DNA of 64,000 nucleotides from Streptomyces sp. SCL15-4 (lineage in GTDB: Bacteria > Actinomycetota > Actinomycetes > Streptomycetales > Streptomycetaceae). Below the pieces are notes generated by a model. It was given only the letters and a program-made list of their open reading frames with translations, did not search any database and had not been told where the DNA came from. Below are positions 26,038-34,855 of the stretch, piece after piece (positions within the stretch are counted from its first letter, which is position 1; the number at the start of each line of letters is the position of its first letter). Where the stretch lies: contig NZ_JAOBTQ010000001.1 in NCBI RefSeq assembly GCF_033366695.1, forward strand, positions 5,332,001 through 5,396,000. The letters run 5' to 3'. The position numbers were made by a program, and so were the translations under genes.

Positions 26038-27030
26038 GTGGCAACGACAACCCCCTCCCGGGGTGCCTACACCCCGCCGCCCGGCGGCTCCGGCGCAGCG
26101 TCGAGCGGACGCGGCACATGGCGCAGCCGGCTGTGGCGCTTCGACGACAAGGCGTCGCCGTACGCCTACATCGCCCCCTTCTTCCTGATCTTCGGCGCCT
26201 TCGGGCTCTACCCGCTCCTCTACACCGGCTGGATCTCCCTGCACCGGGTGGAGATGACGGGCCTGGACCAGTCCGAGTGGGTCGGCCTGGACAACTTCGC
26301 CAGGATCCTCCAGGACGCCGAGTTCTGGACGGCCGTCTTCAACACCTTCGTCATCGGCGTCATCTCCACCGTCCCGCAGCTGCTGGTGGCCCTGGGCCTG
26401 GCCCATCTGCTCAACTACAAGCTGCGCGCCAGTACCTTCTGGCGGACCGTCATCCTCACCCCGTACGCCACCTCGGTCGCCACGGCCGCGCTGGTCTTCG
26501 CGCTGGTCTTCCGCGCCGACGGCGGCATCCTCAACTGGGTGCTGCACTTCTTCGGCGCCGGCAACATCAACTGGGGCAACGGGACCTGGACGTCCAAGAT
26601 CGCCATCTCGGTCATCGTGATCTGGCGGTGGACCGGCTACAACGCCCTCATCTACCTGGCCGCGATGCAGGCCGTGCCCAGCGATCTGTACGAGGCCGCG
26701 TCCATCGACGGGGCGTCGCGCTGGCAGCAGTTCCGCAAGGTGACCATTCCCTCGCTGCGGCCGACGATCCTGTTCACCATCGTCATCTCGACCATCGGCT
26801 CGATGCAGTTGTTCGGTGAGCCGCTGCTGCTCCAGGGCGGCACCCTCGGCTCGATCGGCGGCAGCGAGCACCAGTACGAGACGCTCAGCATCTACCTCTT
26901 CAACTACGGCTGGAAGCTGGGGCATCTGGGACCGGCGGCGGCCGTGGCCTGGGCCATGCTCGTCCTGCTGCTGCTGATCGCCCTGATCAACTGGATCGTC
27001 GGCCGGTTCATGCGCAAGAACGCGGCCTGA
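26038..27030 (+). CDS. cebF: Cellobiose ABC transporter permease CebF
   Basis: 330-aa inner-membrane permease with six predicted helices (first at about 45-65) and the cytoplasmic EAA loop EAASIDGASRWQQFRKVTIP that contacts the ATPase. The N-terminal 35 residues are a Pro/Gly-rich cytoplasmic tail. The start is the GTG at 26038 after GGGAAGGACTCC. It works with CebG as a heterodimer and with CebE; no ATPase gene is in the operon, consistent with use of MsiK. The gap to cebG is only 14 bp. Confidence 0.9.
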   Translation: MATTTPSRGAYTPPPGGSGAASSGRGTWRSRLWRFDDKASPYAYIAPFFLIFGAFGLYPLLYTGWISLHRVEMTGLDQSEWVGLDNFARILQDAEFWTAVFNTFVIGVISTVPQLLVALGLAHLLNYKLRASTFWRTVILTPYATSVATAALVFALVFRADGGILNWVLHFFGAGNINWGNGTWTSKIAISVIVIWRWTGYNALIYLAAMQAVPSDLYEAASIDGASRWQQFRKVTIPSLRPTILFTIVISTIGSMQLFGEPLLLQGGTLGSIGGSEHQYETLSIYLFNYGWKLGHLGPAAAVAWAMLVLLLLIALINWIVGRFMRKNAA

Positions 27031-27044
27031 CGGGAGCGACATCG

Positions 27045-27965
27045 ATGACCACGACCAGTCCCACCACTTCCTCGCCGGAGCTTCTCCCGGCACCGACCCC
27101 CCTCGCCCCCGGCAAGGGCCCGGGCCGCCTGCGCATGGGCGCCGGCCAGCAGTTGCGGGGCGGCCCGTTCACCTACGTCGCCCTGATCGTCGTCGGCCTC
27201 GGCTCGGTCTTCCCGCTGTACTGGACGCTGGTGGCCGCCTCGCACGACCAGCAGCGGGTCCTGGACAGCCCCCCGCCGCTGGTGCCCGGCGGCCGGCTGT
27301 GGAGCAACCTCCAGGCGGCCTGGGACCAGGCGCACCTGGGCAAGGCCATCGTCAACAGCGTGATCGTGGCCGGCAGCATCACCGTCGCCACCCTGTTCTT
27401 CTGCACCCTGGCCGGATACGCCTTCGCCAAGATGCGCTTCCGCGGCCGCAACGTGCTGATGACCGCGGTCATCGCCACGCTGACGATCCCGCCCCAGCTC
27501 AGCGTCGTCCCGCTGTTCATGATGATGTCGGACATCGGGTGGGGCGGAAAGCTGGAGTCGGTGATCTTCCCGACCCTGGTCGGCGCCTTCGGTGTCTTCT
27601 TCATGCGCCAGTACCTCATCGAGGCGCTGCCGTACGAGCTGATCGAGGCGGCCAAGGTGGACGGGGCCAGCAACATCCGCATCGTGTGGAGCGTGGTGCT
27701 GCCGGTGGCCCGGCCCGCGATGATGGTGCTGGGCATGCTCACCTTCGTCCAGGCATGGAACGACTTCTTCTGGCCCTTCCTCGCGCTGAGCCAGGAGGAC
27801 CCCACCATCCAGGTGGCGCTCGGCCAGCTCAGCGCCTCCTACACGCCCGACCAGAGCATCGTCATGGCCGGTGCGCTGATCAGCACCCTGCCGCTGCTGC
27901 TGGTCTTCGTGATCTTCGGCAAGCAGATCGTCGGGGGGATCATGGCGGGCGCGGTCAAGGGCTGA
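27045..27965 (+). CDS. cebG: Cellobiose ABC transporter permease CebG
   Basis: 306-aa inner-membrane permease of the MalG type with six predicted helices and EAA motif [20 protein letters not shown]. The N-terminus is Thr/Ser/Pro-rich. The ATG at 27045 follows GGGAG. It pairs with CebF for uptake of cellobiose/cello-oligosaccharides. It is followed by a 415-bp spacer with imperfect tandem repeats before bglC, so bglC may have its own promoter as well as read-through. Confidence 0.9.
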   Translation: MTTTSPTTSSPELLPAPTPLAPGKGPGRLRMGAGQQLRGGPFTYVALIVVGLGSVFPLYWTLVAASHDQQRVLDSPPPLVPGGRLWSNLQAAWDQAHLGKAIVNSVIVAGSITVATLFFCTLAGYAFAKMRFRGRNVLMTAVIATLTIPPQLSVVPLFMMMSDIGWGGKLESVIFPTLVGAFGVFFMRQYLIEALPYELIEAAKVDGASNIRIVWSVVLPVARPAMMVLGMLTFVQAWNDFFWPFLALSQEDPTIQVALGQLSASYTPDQSIVMAGALISTLPLLLVFVIFGKQIVGGIMAGAVKG

Positions 27966-28036
27966 CCGGCCCCGCCGCCGGGCCGGCCCCCGCCGCGGGG
28001 CCGGCACGCCGCCGGACGGACCCACCGCGCGAACGC

Positions 28037-28182
28037 GCGTCCGGTGCGCGCCTGCGTTCGCCGGCCTCCGCCCGCGGTATCCGTCCCGCGTCCGGTGCGC
28101 GTCCGCGCCCGCCGGGCCTCGCCTCCCGTACCCGTCCCGCGGCCGGTGCGCTCCCGAGCACGCCGGCCCCCGTTCCCGTCCC
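28037..28182. repeat. Three imperfect tandem repeats of 51 bp
   Basis: Units begin at 28037, 28088 and 28139. Each starts GCG(T/G)CCGGTGCGC, contains CGCCGG and ends CCGTCCC. Units 1 and 2 agree at 40 of 51 positions; unit 3 is 7 bp shorter. They lie in the cebG-bglC intergenic space. Confidence 0.65.
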
Positions 28183-28364
28183 GTGTCCCACCGCCGGCGC
28201 GCGCCCCGCCCGCCGGCCCACCCCTCGTGCCCGGTCCGGTACCGCCCACCTCCTCCATCCGCCCCGCAGCGGGCGTACCGGACCGGGCACCCCCGGCCCC
28301 ACCGGGGCCGCACCTTCCTCCCGCACCGCCGGACCGCCGTCCGCCGTCCGTTTCCTCTTCGCTT

Positions 28365-28378
28365 TGGGAGCGCCCTCA
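28365..28378. promoter_or_regulatory. Degenerate CebR box at the bglC start
   Basis: TGGGAGCGCCCTCA matches 12 of 14 bases of the CebR box and ends 2 bp before the bglC ATG. Its GGGAG also serves as the only visible ribosome site, so repressor binding and translation initiation signals coincide. Confidence 0.6.
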
Positions 28379-28380
28379 CC

Positions 28381-29823
28381 ATGACCGCCGTACGACCCGA
28401 GACCACCGTCCAGCCGGCCTCGGACACCTCCTTCCCGACCGGCTTCGTCTGGGGTGCCGCCACCGCCGCCTACCAGGTGGAGGGTGCCGCCACCGAGGAC
28501 GGCCGCACCCCCTCCATCTGGGACACCTTCAGCCACACACCCGGCAAGATCCGCAACGGCGACACCGGTGACATCGCCGCCGACCACTACCACCGCTACC
28601 GCGACGACGTGGCGCTGATGAAGGACCTCGGCCTCAAGGCCTACCGGTTCTCCATCTCCTGGCCCCGCGTCCAGCCCACCGGCCGGGGCCCGGCCGTCGA
28701 GCGCGGCCTGGACTTCTACCGCCGGCTGACCGACACCCTGCTGGAGGCGGGGATCACCCCGGTCGCCACCCTCTACCACTGGGACCTGCCGCAGGAGCTG
28801 GAGGACGCGGGCGGCTGGCCGCACCGCGACACCGCCCACCGGTTCGCCGACTACGCCGCCCTCGCCGCCCGCGCCCTCGGCGACCGGGTCGGGCTGTGGA
28901 CCACCCTGAACGAGCCCTGGTGCTCGGCGTTCCTCGGCTACGGCTCCGGCGTGCACGCCCCGGGCCGGACCGACCCGGCCGCCACGCTGCGCGCCGCCCA
29001 CCACCTGAACCTGGCCCACGGCGAGGCCGTCGGCGCCCTGCGCACGAACCTGCCCGCCTCCGCGCAGGTCTCCATCACCCTGAACCTGCACCAGGTGCGC
29101 CCGCTCACCGACAGCCCCGAGGACGCCGAGGCCGCGCGCCGCATCGACGCGGTCGGCAACCGGGTCTTCACCGGCCCGCTGCTGGACGGCGCCTACCCCG
29201 AGGACTTGCTGCGCGACACCGCGCACCTGGTCGACTGGGACGACCTGGTGCGCGCCGGGGACCTGGCGGAGATCTCCCGTCCTCTCGACGTGCTCGGCGT
29301 CAACTACTACGCGCCGACCGTGGTCTCGCTGCCCGCCGACGGCGCCTCCAGCACCCGCAACGACGGCCACGGCGCCAGCGACCACTCCCCGTGGACCGGC
29401 TCCGAGCAGGTCGCCTTCCACCTCGCCAACGACAATCTGACCGCCATGAACTGGGCCATCGACGCGAGCGGACTGCACACCCTGCTGACCGGCCTGTCCG
29501 CCGCGCACCCCGGCCTGCCGCTGATGGTCACCGAGAACGGCGCCGCCTTCGACGACTACGTCTCGCCCGAGGGACGGGTCGAGGACCCGCAGCGCATCGC
29601 CTACCTCCACTCCCACCTGGACGCCGTCCGCCGGGCCATCGCCGACGGCGCCGATGTGCGCGGCTACTTCCTGTGGTCCCTGCTGGACAACTTCGAGTGG
29701 TCCTACGGCTATTCGAAGCGTTTCGGCGCCGTCTACGTCGACTACGCCACCCAGAGCCGCATCCCCAAGGCCAGCGCCCGCTGGTACGCCGAGGTGATCC
29801 GGGACAACGCCCTGCCCGCCTGA
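28381..29823 (+). CDS. bglC: GH1 beta-glucosidase BglC
   Basis: 480-aa cytoplasmic beta-glucosidase that hydrolyses imported cellobiose. The acid/base Glu is in LWTTLNEPW and the nucleophile in [11 protein letters not shown]; other conserved segments are [26 protein letters not shown] and [16 protein letters not shown]. It has no export signal. It is the last gene of the ceb cluster, 415 bp after cebG. It is paralogous to the GH1 gene at 21287. The ATG at 28381 is supported by GGGAG within the overlapping CebR-like box. Confidence 0.93.
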   Translation: MTAVRPETTVQPASDTSFPTGFVWGAATAAYQVEGAATEDGRTPSIWDTFSHTPGKIRNGDTGDIAADHYHRYRDDVALMKDLGLKAYRFSISWPRVQPTGRGPAVERGLDFYRRLTDTLLEAGITPVATLYHWDLPQELEDAGGWPHRDTAHRFADYAALAARALGDRVGLWTTLNEPWCSAFLGYGSGVHAPGRTDPAATLRAAHHLNLAHGEAVGALRTNLPASAQVSITLNLHQVRPLTDSPEDAEAARRIDAVGNRVFTGPLLDGAYPEDLLRDTAHLVDWDDLVRAGDLAEISRPLDVLGVNYYAPTVVSLPADGASSTRNDGHGASDHSPWTGSEQVAFHLANDNLTAMNWAIDASGLHTLLTGLSAAHPGLPLMVTENGAAFDDYVSPEGRVEDPQRIAYLHSHLDAVRRAIADGADVRGYFLWSLLDNFEWSYGYSKRFGAVYVDYATQSRIPKASARWYAEVIRDNALPA

Positions 29824-29831
29824 CGACCGCG

Positions 29832-29872
29832 CCGCGGCGGGTCCGGCCCGGCACCGGCCGGGTCCGCCGCGG
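29832..29872 (+). terminator. Terminator after bglC
   Basis: CCGCGGCGG at 29832-29840 pairs with CCGCCGCGG at 29864-29872; an inner CCGGCC/GGCCGG stem closes the loop. It separates bglC from the following LacI gene. Confidence 0.7.
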
Positions 29873-29946
29873 CCCGCGGAATCGAAGGCGCCGCCGTCAC
29901 GCTGTTACATTCCTGGCCTGACGGCGGTGAACGGAAGGCGGCGACC

Positions 29947-31002
29947 ATGGCAGGCAACGGTGTGAGGGGCCGGGGCGGCCGGCGGCCCACCCTGGAGGAG
30001 GTCGCCGCGCGGGCCGGGGTCGGACGGGGCACGGTCTCCCGGGTGATCAACGGCTCGCCCCGGGTCAGCGACGCCACCCGCGCCGCGGTCGAGGCGGCCG
30101 TCGCCGAGCTGGGCTACGTCCCCAACACCGCCGCCCGCGCCCTCGCCGCCAACCGCACCGACGCCATCGCGCTGGTCGTTCCCGAGCCGGAGACCCGGTT
30201 CTTCGCCGAGCCCTACTTCTCCGACATGCTGCGCGGGGTCGGCGCGGAACTGTCCGACACCGAGATGCAGTTGCTGCTGATCTTCGCGGGCAGCGACCGG
30301 GAGCGGCAACGGCTGGCCCAGTACCTGGCGGCGCACCGGGTGGACGGCGTGCTGCTGGTCTCCGTGCACGCCGACGACCCGCTGCCCGACCTGCTGGCCG
30401 AGCTGGAGATCCCGGCCGTGATCAGCGGCCCGCGCTCGCCGGCCGAATCGCTCACCTCGGTGGACTCCGACAACTACGGCGGCGCCCGCGCGGCCGTGGA
30501 ACACCTGCTGTCCCGGGGCCGCCGCCGGATCGCGCACATCACCGGCGCGCTGGACGTCTACGGCGCCCAGCGCCGCGCCGACGGCTACCGCGACGCCCTC
30601 GCCGAGGCGGGCCATCCGGCGGACGAACTCCTCATCGAGCCGGGCGACTTCACCGAGGAGGGCGGCCGGCGCGCGATGACCACGCTGCTGACCCGCCATC
30701 CCGACCTGGACGCGGTCTTCGCCGGCTCGGACGTGATGGCGGCCGGCGCCCGCCAGGTGCTGCGCGAGGCGGGCCGCCGCATCCCCGAGGACGTGGCGCT
30801 GGTCGGCTACGACGACTCGGCGATCGCCCGCCACATGGACCCGCCGCTCACCAGCGTCCGCCAGCCCATCGAGGAGATGGGCCGCGCGATGATCGACCTG
30901 CTCCTCACGGAGATCGCCGGCCGGGGCCCGGCCGCGGCGCGGGCCACGGCCCCCCGCCGGGCGGTGCTGCCGGTGCAGCTGGTCGTCCGGGCGTCGTCGT
31001 GA
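29947..31002 (+). CDS. cebR: LacI-family cellobiose-type repressor next to ornA
   Basis: 351-aa repressor. The HTH reads LEEVAARAGVGRGTVSRVIN, then RVSDATRAAVEAAVAEL and an effector-binding domain ending VLPVQLVVRASS. It is closely similar to the LacI protein at 22846. I use the name cebR because it sits beside bglC and ornA as I recall for the S. coelicolor regulator, but the copy divergent from cebE is an equal candidate. The ATG at 29947 follows GGAAGGCGGCG. No CebR box is visible in its own 123-bp upstream region, so it may not autoregulate through that site. A strong terminator follows. Confidence 0.85.
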   Translation: MAGNGVRGRGGRRPTLEEVAARAGVGRGTVSRVINGSPRVSDATRAAVEAAVAELGYVPNTAARALAANRTDAIALVVPEPETRFFAEPYFSDMLRGVGAELSDTEMQLLLIFAGSDRERQRLAQYLAAHRVDGVLLVSVHADDPLPDLLAELEIPAVISGPRSPAESLTSVDSDNYGGARAAVEHLLSRGRRRIAHITGALDVYGAQRRADGYRDALAEAGHPADELLIEPGDFTEEGGRRAMTTLLTRHPDLDAVFAGSDVMAAGARQVLREAGRRIPEDVALVGYDDSAIARHMDPPLTSVRQPIEEMGRAMIDLLLTEIAGRGPAAARATAPRRAVLPVQLVVRASS

Positions 31003-31006
31003 CGCA

Positions 31007-31041
31007 CCTCGCCGGCCGGGCCCGCGGCCCGGCCGGCGAGG
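31007..31041 (+). terminator. Terminator of the LacI gene, 16-bp perfect stem
   Basis: Left arm 31007-31022 and right arm 31026-31041 are fully complementary around a 3-nt loop, 4 bp after the stop codon. Confidence 0.8.
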
Positions 31042-31053
31042 GCGACGGAGGGG

Positions 31054-31103
31054 AAAAACGAATCAGCCGGTGACCCGTCATTTCGACGGAGTCACCGGCT
31101 GAT
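31054..31103 (-). terminator. Rho-independent terminator of tRNA-His
   Basis: ATCAGCCGGTGAC/GTCACCGGCTGAT (31062-31074 and 31091-31103) with an inner CCGTC/GACGG stem, followed on the minus strand by a T5 run (31054-31058). Confidence 0.88.
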
Positions 31104-31110
31104 CACTCGG

Positions 31111-31184
31111 GGTGAGTGACGGGACTCGAACCCGCGACATCCTGGACCACAACCAGGTGCTCTACCAGCTGAGCTACACCCACC
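31111..31184 (-). tRNA. tRNA-His (anticodon GTG)
   Basis: Minus-strand cloverleaf. Acceptor GTGGGTG pairs with CACTCAC and an extra G at position -1 faces discriminator C, the tRNA-His hallmark. The anticodon stem CCTGG/CCAGG encloses TTGTGGT. The T-loop is TTCGAGT. CCA is not encoded. It lies between cebR and ornA and has its own terminator. Confidence 0.97.
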
Positions 31185-31290
31185 ACGACCGGCGGTGGAA
31201 CTTGTCGTTTCCCCGACCGGCCGAGAAGAAGTCTACAGGGTTCTCAGGGGTGCTCGCGCACACGTTTTCGCGGGGACGGCGGCGGGGCGG

Positions 31291-31893
31291 CTACGGCGCG
31301 GGGACGACGTGCCGGGCGGCGATCGCCTTGGCGGTCTCGGAGTCCGGGCCGGGCTGGGGCACGAAGACGGCCTCGCGGTAGTAGCGCAGCTCGGCGATCG
31401 ACTCGCGGATGTCGGCGAGCGCCCGGTGGTTGCCGTTCTTCTCCGGGCTGTTGAAGTACGCCCGCGGATACCAGCGGCGGGCCAGTTCCTTGATCGAGGA
31501 GACGTCGACGATCCGGTAGTGGAGGTAGTTCTCCAGGGTCGGCATGTCCCGCAGCAGGAAGCCGCGGTCGGTGCCCACGGAGTTGCCGCACAGCGGGGCC
31601 TTGCCGGGCTCCTTCACGTGCTCGCGTACGTACGCCAGGACCTGCTCCTCGGCGTCCTGGAGGGTCGTGCCGCGCTCCAGCTCCGCGAGCAGCCCGGACG
31701 CGGTGTGCATCTGACGCACCACCTCCGGCATCGTCTCCAGCGCCCGGGCCGGCGGACGGATGACGATGTCCACCCCCTCGCCGAGTACGTTCAGCTCGGA
31801 GTCGGTGACGAGGGCGGCCACCTCGATGAGCGCGTCGTCGGACAGCGAGAGGCCGGTCATCTCGCAGTCGATCCACACCATGCGATCGTTCAT
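31291..31893 (-). CDS. ornA: Oligoribonuclease
   Basis: 200-aa DEDDh 3'-5' exonuclease that degrades short RNAs and, in Streptomyces, the cyclic-di-GMP product pGpG. Motifs: [10 protein letters not shown] (DE), [11 protein letters not shown], and the last motif [11 protein letters not shown] (H...D). Length is normal for Orn. The ATG at 31893 follows a short leader after adpA on the same strand. Inactivation in S. coelicolor affects growth and development. Presence of cdgA in the same region gives a functional link through c-di-GMP turnover. Confidence 0.95.
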   Translation of the reverse strand: MNDRMVWIDCEMTGLSLSDDALIEVAALVTDSELNVLGEGVDIVIRPPARALETMPEVVRQMHTASGLLAELERGTTLQDAEEQVLAYVREHVKEPGKAPLCGNSVGTDRGFLLRDMPTLENYLHYRIVDVSSIKELARRWYPRAYFNSPEKNGNHRALADIRESIAELRYYREAVFVPQPGPDSETAKAIAARHVVPAP

Positions 31894-32012
31894 GCGACCA
31901 CCCTAAAGCGCACCTCAGCTTTTGCGTGCCCCCGTGTTCCGCGCGCAGGGCCGTCGTAGCGGTCGCGGAGCCGGGAAAGGGGGCGGGACGTGCCCGCCCC
32001 CTTCCGGTGCGC

Positions 32013-33236
32013 TCAGTTGCCGCTGCGCGGTCCCGGCAGCAGGCCCACCGCGCCCGCCGGGGCGCGGCGGCTCTGGAGCGGGACTCCGCCGTCGCGGTGC
32101 TCGTGGAGCAGCGCCGGGACGGGGCCGCTCACCGGGCCCGGACCGGACAGGCCCGCGGGCGCGCCCTGCGGTCCGTTCACCGGCACCGCCGGCTCCGGCT
32201 CACCCGGCTTGTCGCCCTGCGGCCGGCGGGCGCGGTAGGCGGCCCGGTAGGCGGCGGGGGACGAGCCGAGCTGGCGGCGGAAGTGGCCGCGCAGGGCCAC
32301 CGGGGAGCGGAAGCCGCAGCGGCCCGCCACCTCGTCCACCGAGTAGTCCGACGTCTCCAGCAGCCGCTGCGCCTGGAGCACCCGCTGCGTGATCAGCCAC
32401 TGCAACGGCGCGCTCCCGGTGAGCGAGCGGAACCGGCGGTCGAACGTGCGGCGGCTCATATAGGCGCGTGCCGCCAGCGTCTCCACGTCGAACTGCTCGT
32501 GGAGGTGTTCCAGCGCCCAGGCGACGACCTCGGCGAGCGGGTCGGCGCCGATCTCCTCGGGTAAAGACCGGTCGAGGTAGCGCTCCTGCCCGCCCGACCG
32601 GCGCGGCGGGACCACCAGGCGCCGGGCGAGCGCGCCGGCCGCCTCGTTGCCGTGGTCCGTCCGCACGATGTGGAGACAGAGGTCGATCCCGGCCGCCGTG
32701 CCCGCCGACGTCAGCACATCGCCGTCGTCGACGAACAGCTCCCGCGGATCGACGTGCACCGACGGATAGCGCTTGGCCAGCGTCGGCGCGTACATCCAGT
32801 GGGTGGTCGCCGGTCGGGCGTCCAGCAGTCCGGCCGCCGCGAGCACGAAGGCACCGGTGCACAGCCCGACGATGCGGGCGCCCTCCTCGTGTGCCCGGCG
32901 CAGCGCGTCGAGCGCCTCCTCCGGCGGCGGCGAGGTGATCGACCGCCAGGCCGGCACGACGACCGTCCCGGCGCGTGAGATCGCCTCCAGCCCATGCGGT
33001 GCCGTGAGTTCCAGGCCCCCCGTGGTCCGCAGCGGGCCTTCCTCGCCCGCGCACACCAGCAGGCGATAGCGCGGTACGCCGGCGTCCTGGCGGTCGATGC
33101 CGAACACCGACAGCGGGATGGAACTCTCGAAGATGGGGCCGCCGCTGAACAGCAGCACCGCGACGATCTCCTTACGGCGACGCCCGGACAGCTTCCGGGC
33201 TGCGGCATCCTGTGCGGCAGTGGAGTCGTGGCTCAT
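32013..33236 (-). CDS. adpA: Pleiotropic developmental regulator AdpA
   Basis: 407-aa AraC/XylS-type activator that controls aerial growth and secondary metabolism. The N-terminal DJ-1/PfpI-like dimerisation domain (about 24-195) contains GLCTGAFVLAAAGLL; the C-terminal AraC DNA-binding domain (about 240-340) has AYMSRRTFDRRFR and EVAGRCGFRSPVALRGHFRR. The tail is Pro/Gly-rich. Codon 225 (32562-32564) is TTA, between the two domains, so full translation needs the bldA tRNA, as is known for adpA. The ATG at 33236 gives the expected length. A 380-bp upstream region separates it from the next gene, suggesting complex control. Confidence 0.95.
   Translation of the reverse strand: MSHDSTAAQDAAARKLSGRRRKEIVAVLLFSGGPIFESSIPLSVFGIDRQDAGVPRYRLLVCAGEEGPLRTTGGLELTAPHGLEAISRAGTVVVPAWRSITSPPPEEALDALRRAHEEGARIVGLCTGAFVLAAAGLLDARPATTHWMYAPTLAKRYPSVHVDPRELFVDDGDVLTSAGTAAGIDLCLHIVRTDHGNEAAGALARRLVVPPRRSGGQERYLDRSLPEEIGADPLAEVVAWALEHLHEQFDVETLAARAYMSRRTFDRRFRSLTGSAPLQWLITQRVLQAQRLLETSDYSVDEVAGRCGFRSPVALRGHFRRQLGSSPAAYRAAYRARRPQGDKPGEPEPAVPVNGPQGAPAGLSGPGPVSGPVPALLHEHRDGGVPLQSRRAPAGAVGLLPGPRSGN
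32562..32564 (-). other. TTA leucine codon in adpA (bldA-dependent)
   Basis: Reading SLPEE in adpA, the Leu codon is TTA. While scanning all supported genes I found no other in-frame TTA. bldA encodes the tRNA for this codon in Streptomyces, giving developmental control of AdpA. Confidence 0.93.
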
Positions 33237-33615
33237 ACTGCTAAGCCCCCCTCGGTGGTCGCGGCTCCTCGGTTGTGTCGCTCCTGCACGTTTCCCCTCG
33301 GTCCTGCACGAGTCCCCCGCCGTAAAGACAGTCAAGATCGAATTTACTGGCTCCCGCGATACGCGGTGACCAAGTTCGACACGCCGGACATTGTCGACAT
33401 GACAACTTGGCGTGAAGCATTCGATCACGAAGCGTTGCACTCACGAGGCGTGCAGGGAAGTGCGCCTTGTGGCAGTGGCCAAACCGCATAGGGTGCACGC
33501 CGGCCCGCGGACCCTTTCCTTGCAGGTGGAACGGGGATTGGAGGGTGGGTCGGGACCCTCTTGGGCGATATCCAGAAGTTGGCTGAAAAGCAGCGCTCCG
33601 AGGCGCGAAAACAGG
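33237..33615. other. adpA upstream control region
   Basis: 379 bp with no supported gene and visibly lower GC than its neighbours. On the adpA strand, TTGACT occurs at about 33331-33336 as a possible -35. TTGTCGACATGACAA (33391-33405) is an inverted repeat with 5-bp arms, nested within CCAAGTT (33371-33377) and AACTTGG (33404-33410). No canonical AdpA site was identified. Confidence 0.5.
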
Positions 33616-33885
33616 TCAGTCGACCGGTGTCTGACCTCGGGTGTGACGTCCGCCTCTTTGCGCCGCGCAACGGGCCGCGCAGCGCTCGGACCGGCGCAGC
33701 AGCACCCGGCAGGCGGCCGTGACGGCGGTGAGGCCCAGCGCGGTGCCGGCGGTGCCGGCGAGCGAGGTGCCGTACCAGAGCAGGACGACCGGTACGAGCA
33801 CGCAGCTGAAGGCCGCCCACCGGATCAGCTCGCCGACGGCGTCCGGCGCGGGGCGGGGGTCGCTGCTGGATCGGGGACCGGGCAT
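33616..33885 (-). CDS. Small membrane protein upstream of adpA
   Basis: 89-aa protein with two predicted membrane helices (about 20-38, RWAAFSCVLVPVVLLWYGTSL, and about 40-60) and a basic, cysteine-containing C-terminus (RRSERCAARCAAQRGG). The ATG at 33885 is preceded by AGGGAGTACGAG; an in-frame start nine codons earlier lacks a ribosome site. It is transcribed toward adpA but 380 bp away. Not recognised; conserved position near adpA would be worth checking. Confidence 0.6.
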   Translation of the reverse strand: MPGPRSSSDPRPAPDAVGELIRWAAFSCVLVPVVLLWYGTSLAGTAGTALGLTAVTAACRVLLRRSERCAARCAAQRGGRHTRGQTPVD

Positions 33886-34200
33886 CTCGTACTCCCTGTG
33901 GCGGTGGCTCACGCGGGTTCAACGCGCGTTCGACCGGCCGGTCACCGACCGTACACCTGTGAACGCCGAGCAAACCGCCTGTACGGGGCAGCAACCATTG
34001 CGTTACGGGCGCGGCTCGTGCATGCTCCGGTGAACCCCTACGGATGTCGGGGGACCGCTTACGGAGCGTGTGCGGGATCTGGGCTCAGGAGGAGTGCCGC
34101 CGTACCCTCGGGGGTATGGGCTTGGGAAGATGGTTCCCGGACACAGCTCCGCCGCACACTGTCGTCCCTTTCCATAAAGGATCACAACGCCGAGACAGCC
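33886..34200. other. Divergent promoter region
   Basis: 315 bp between the small membrane protein and the universal stress gene, with no supported gene. An AT-richer segment (TTTCCATAAAGGATCAC, 34169-34185) lies directly before the stress gene. Confidence 0.5.
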
Positions 34201-34728
34201 ATGGCCGGTCACGAATTCTTCGAACCCGCGGACCGCAAGCGGCCGGTCGCCGACCCCACGGCGGCCGATCCCCTGGCGGCGGACGCGTCACGCCCTTCCT
34301 GCGACCCCGCCTTCCGGCACGGAGTCGTCGTCGGCTTCGACGGCTCCACCTCCAGTGAGCGTGCCCTCGCCTACGCGATCGGCATGGCCCACCGCTCCCA
34401 CTCCGGCCTGATCATCGTGCACGTCGCCAACCGGCTGCCCACGACCGTGTGGGCCGGCTGCGAACCGCCCGTCTTCGTCGATGTGCCGGACCACCGCACC
34501 GAGGTCCTGGGGCTCGAACTGGCCTGCGCGGACTATCTCGCCGAGGTGCCGTGGATCCTGGTCGAGCGGGGCGGGGACATCTGCCACGAACTCGAAGAGG
34601 TGGGCCGGGAGTACGAGGCCGACGCGATCGTCGTCGGCTCCACGCACGGCCTCGTCGGCCGGATCTTCGGCTCCGTCGCCGGACGGCTCGCCAAGCGGGC
34701 GCGGCGGCCCGTGATCGTCATCCCCTAG
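34201..34728 (+). CDS. Universal stress protein family
   Basis: 175-aa single UspA domain after a 40-residue charged extension. Conserved pieces: VVVGFDGSTSSERALAYAI at the N-terminus of the domain and the ATP-binding-type loop IVVGSTHGLVGRIFGSVAGRL followed by RRPVIVIP. The Gly/Ser pattern is the ATP-binding subgroup form. Likely cytoplasmic and stress- or stationary-phase-related. The ATG at 34201 is preceded by a weak ribosome site. Confidence 0.9.
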   Translation: MAGHEFFEPADRKRPVADPTAADPLAADASRPSCDPAFRHGVVVGFDGSTSSERALAYAIGMAHRSHSGLIIVHVANRLPTTVWAGCEPPVFVDVPDHRTEVLGLELACADYLAEVPWILVERGGDICHELEEVGREYEADAIVVGSTHGLVGRIFGSVAGRLAKRARRPVIVIP

Positions 34729-34855
34729 AGCACCCCGCGCTCCCTCAACTCCCTTTGCGCGCAAGCGACCTACTGACGCGTAGCAGGTGTCCGTGCCCTG
34801 GTGGAGGGCATATACCGGGAATCGCACCACCGCACCTGCACGAAGGGAGCCCGCC

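Larger units (their letters stand above)
27966..28380. other. Long cebG-bglC spacer
   Basis: 415 bp with no gene supported. It contains the 51-bp imperfect repeats (28037-28182) and, at its right end, a degenerate CebR box adjoining the bglC start. Reading frames across it have low-complexity Pro/Arg composition typical of non-coding GC-rich DNA. Confidence 0.6.
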
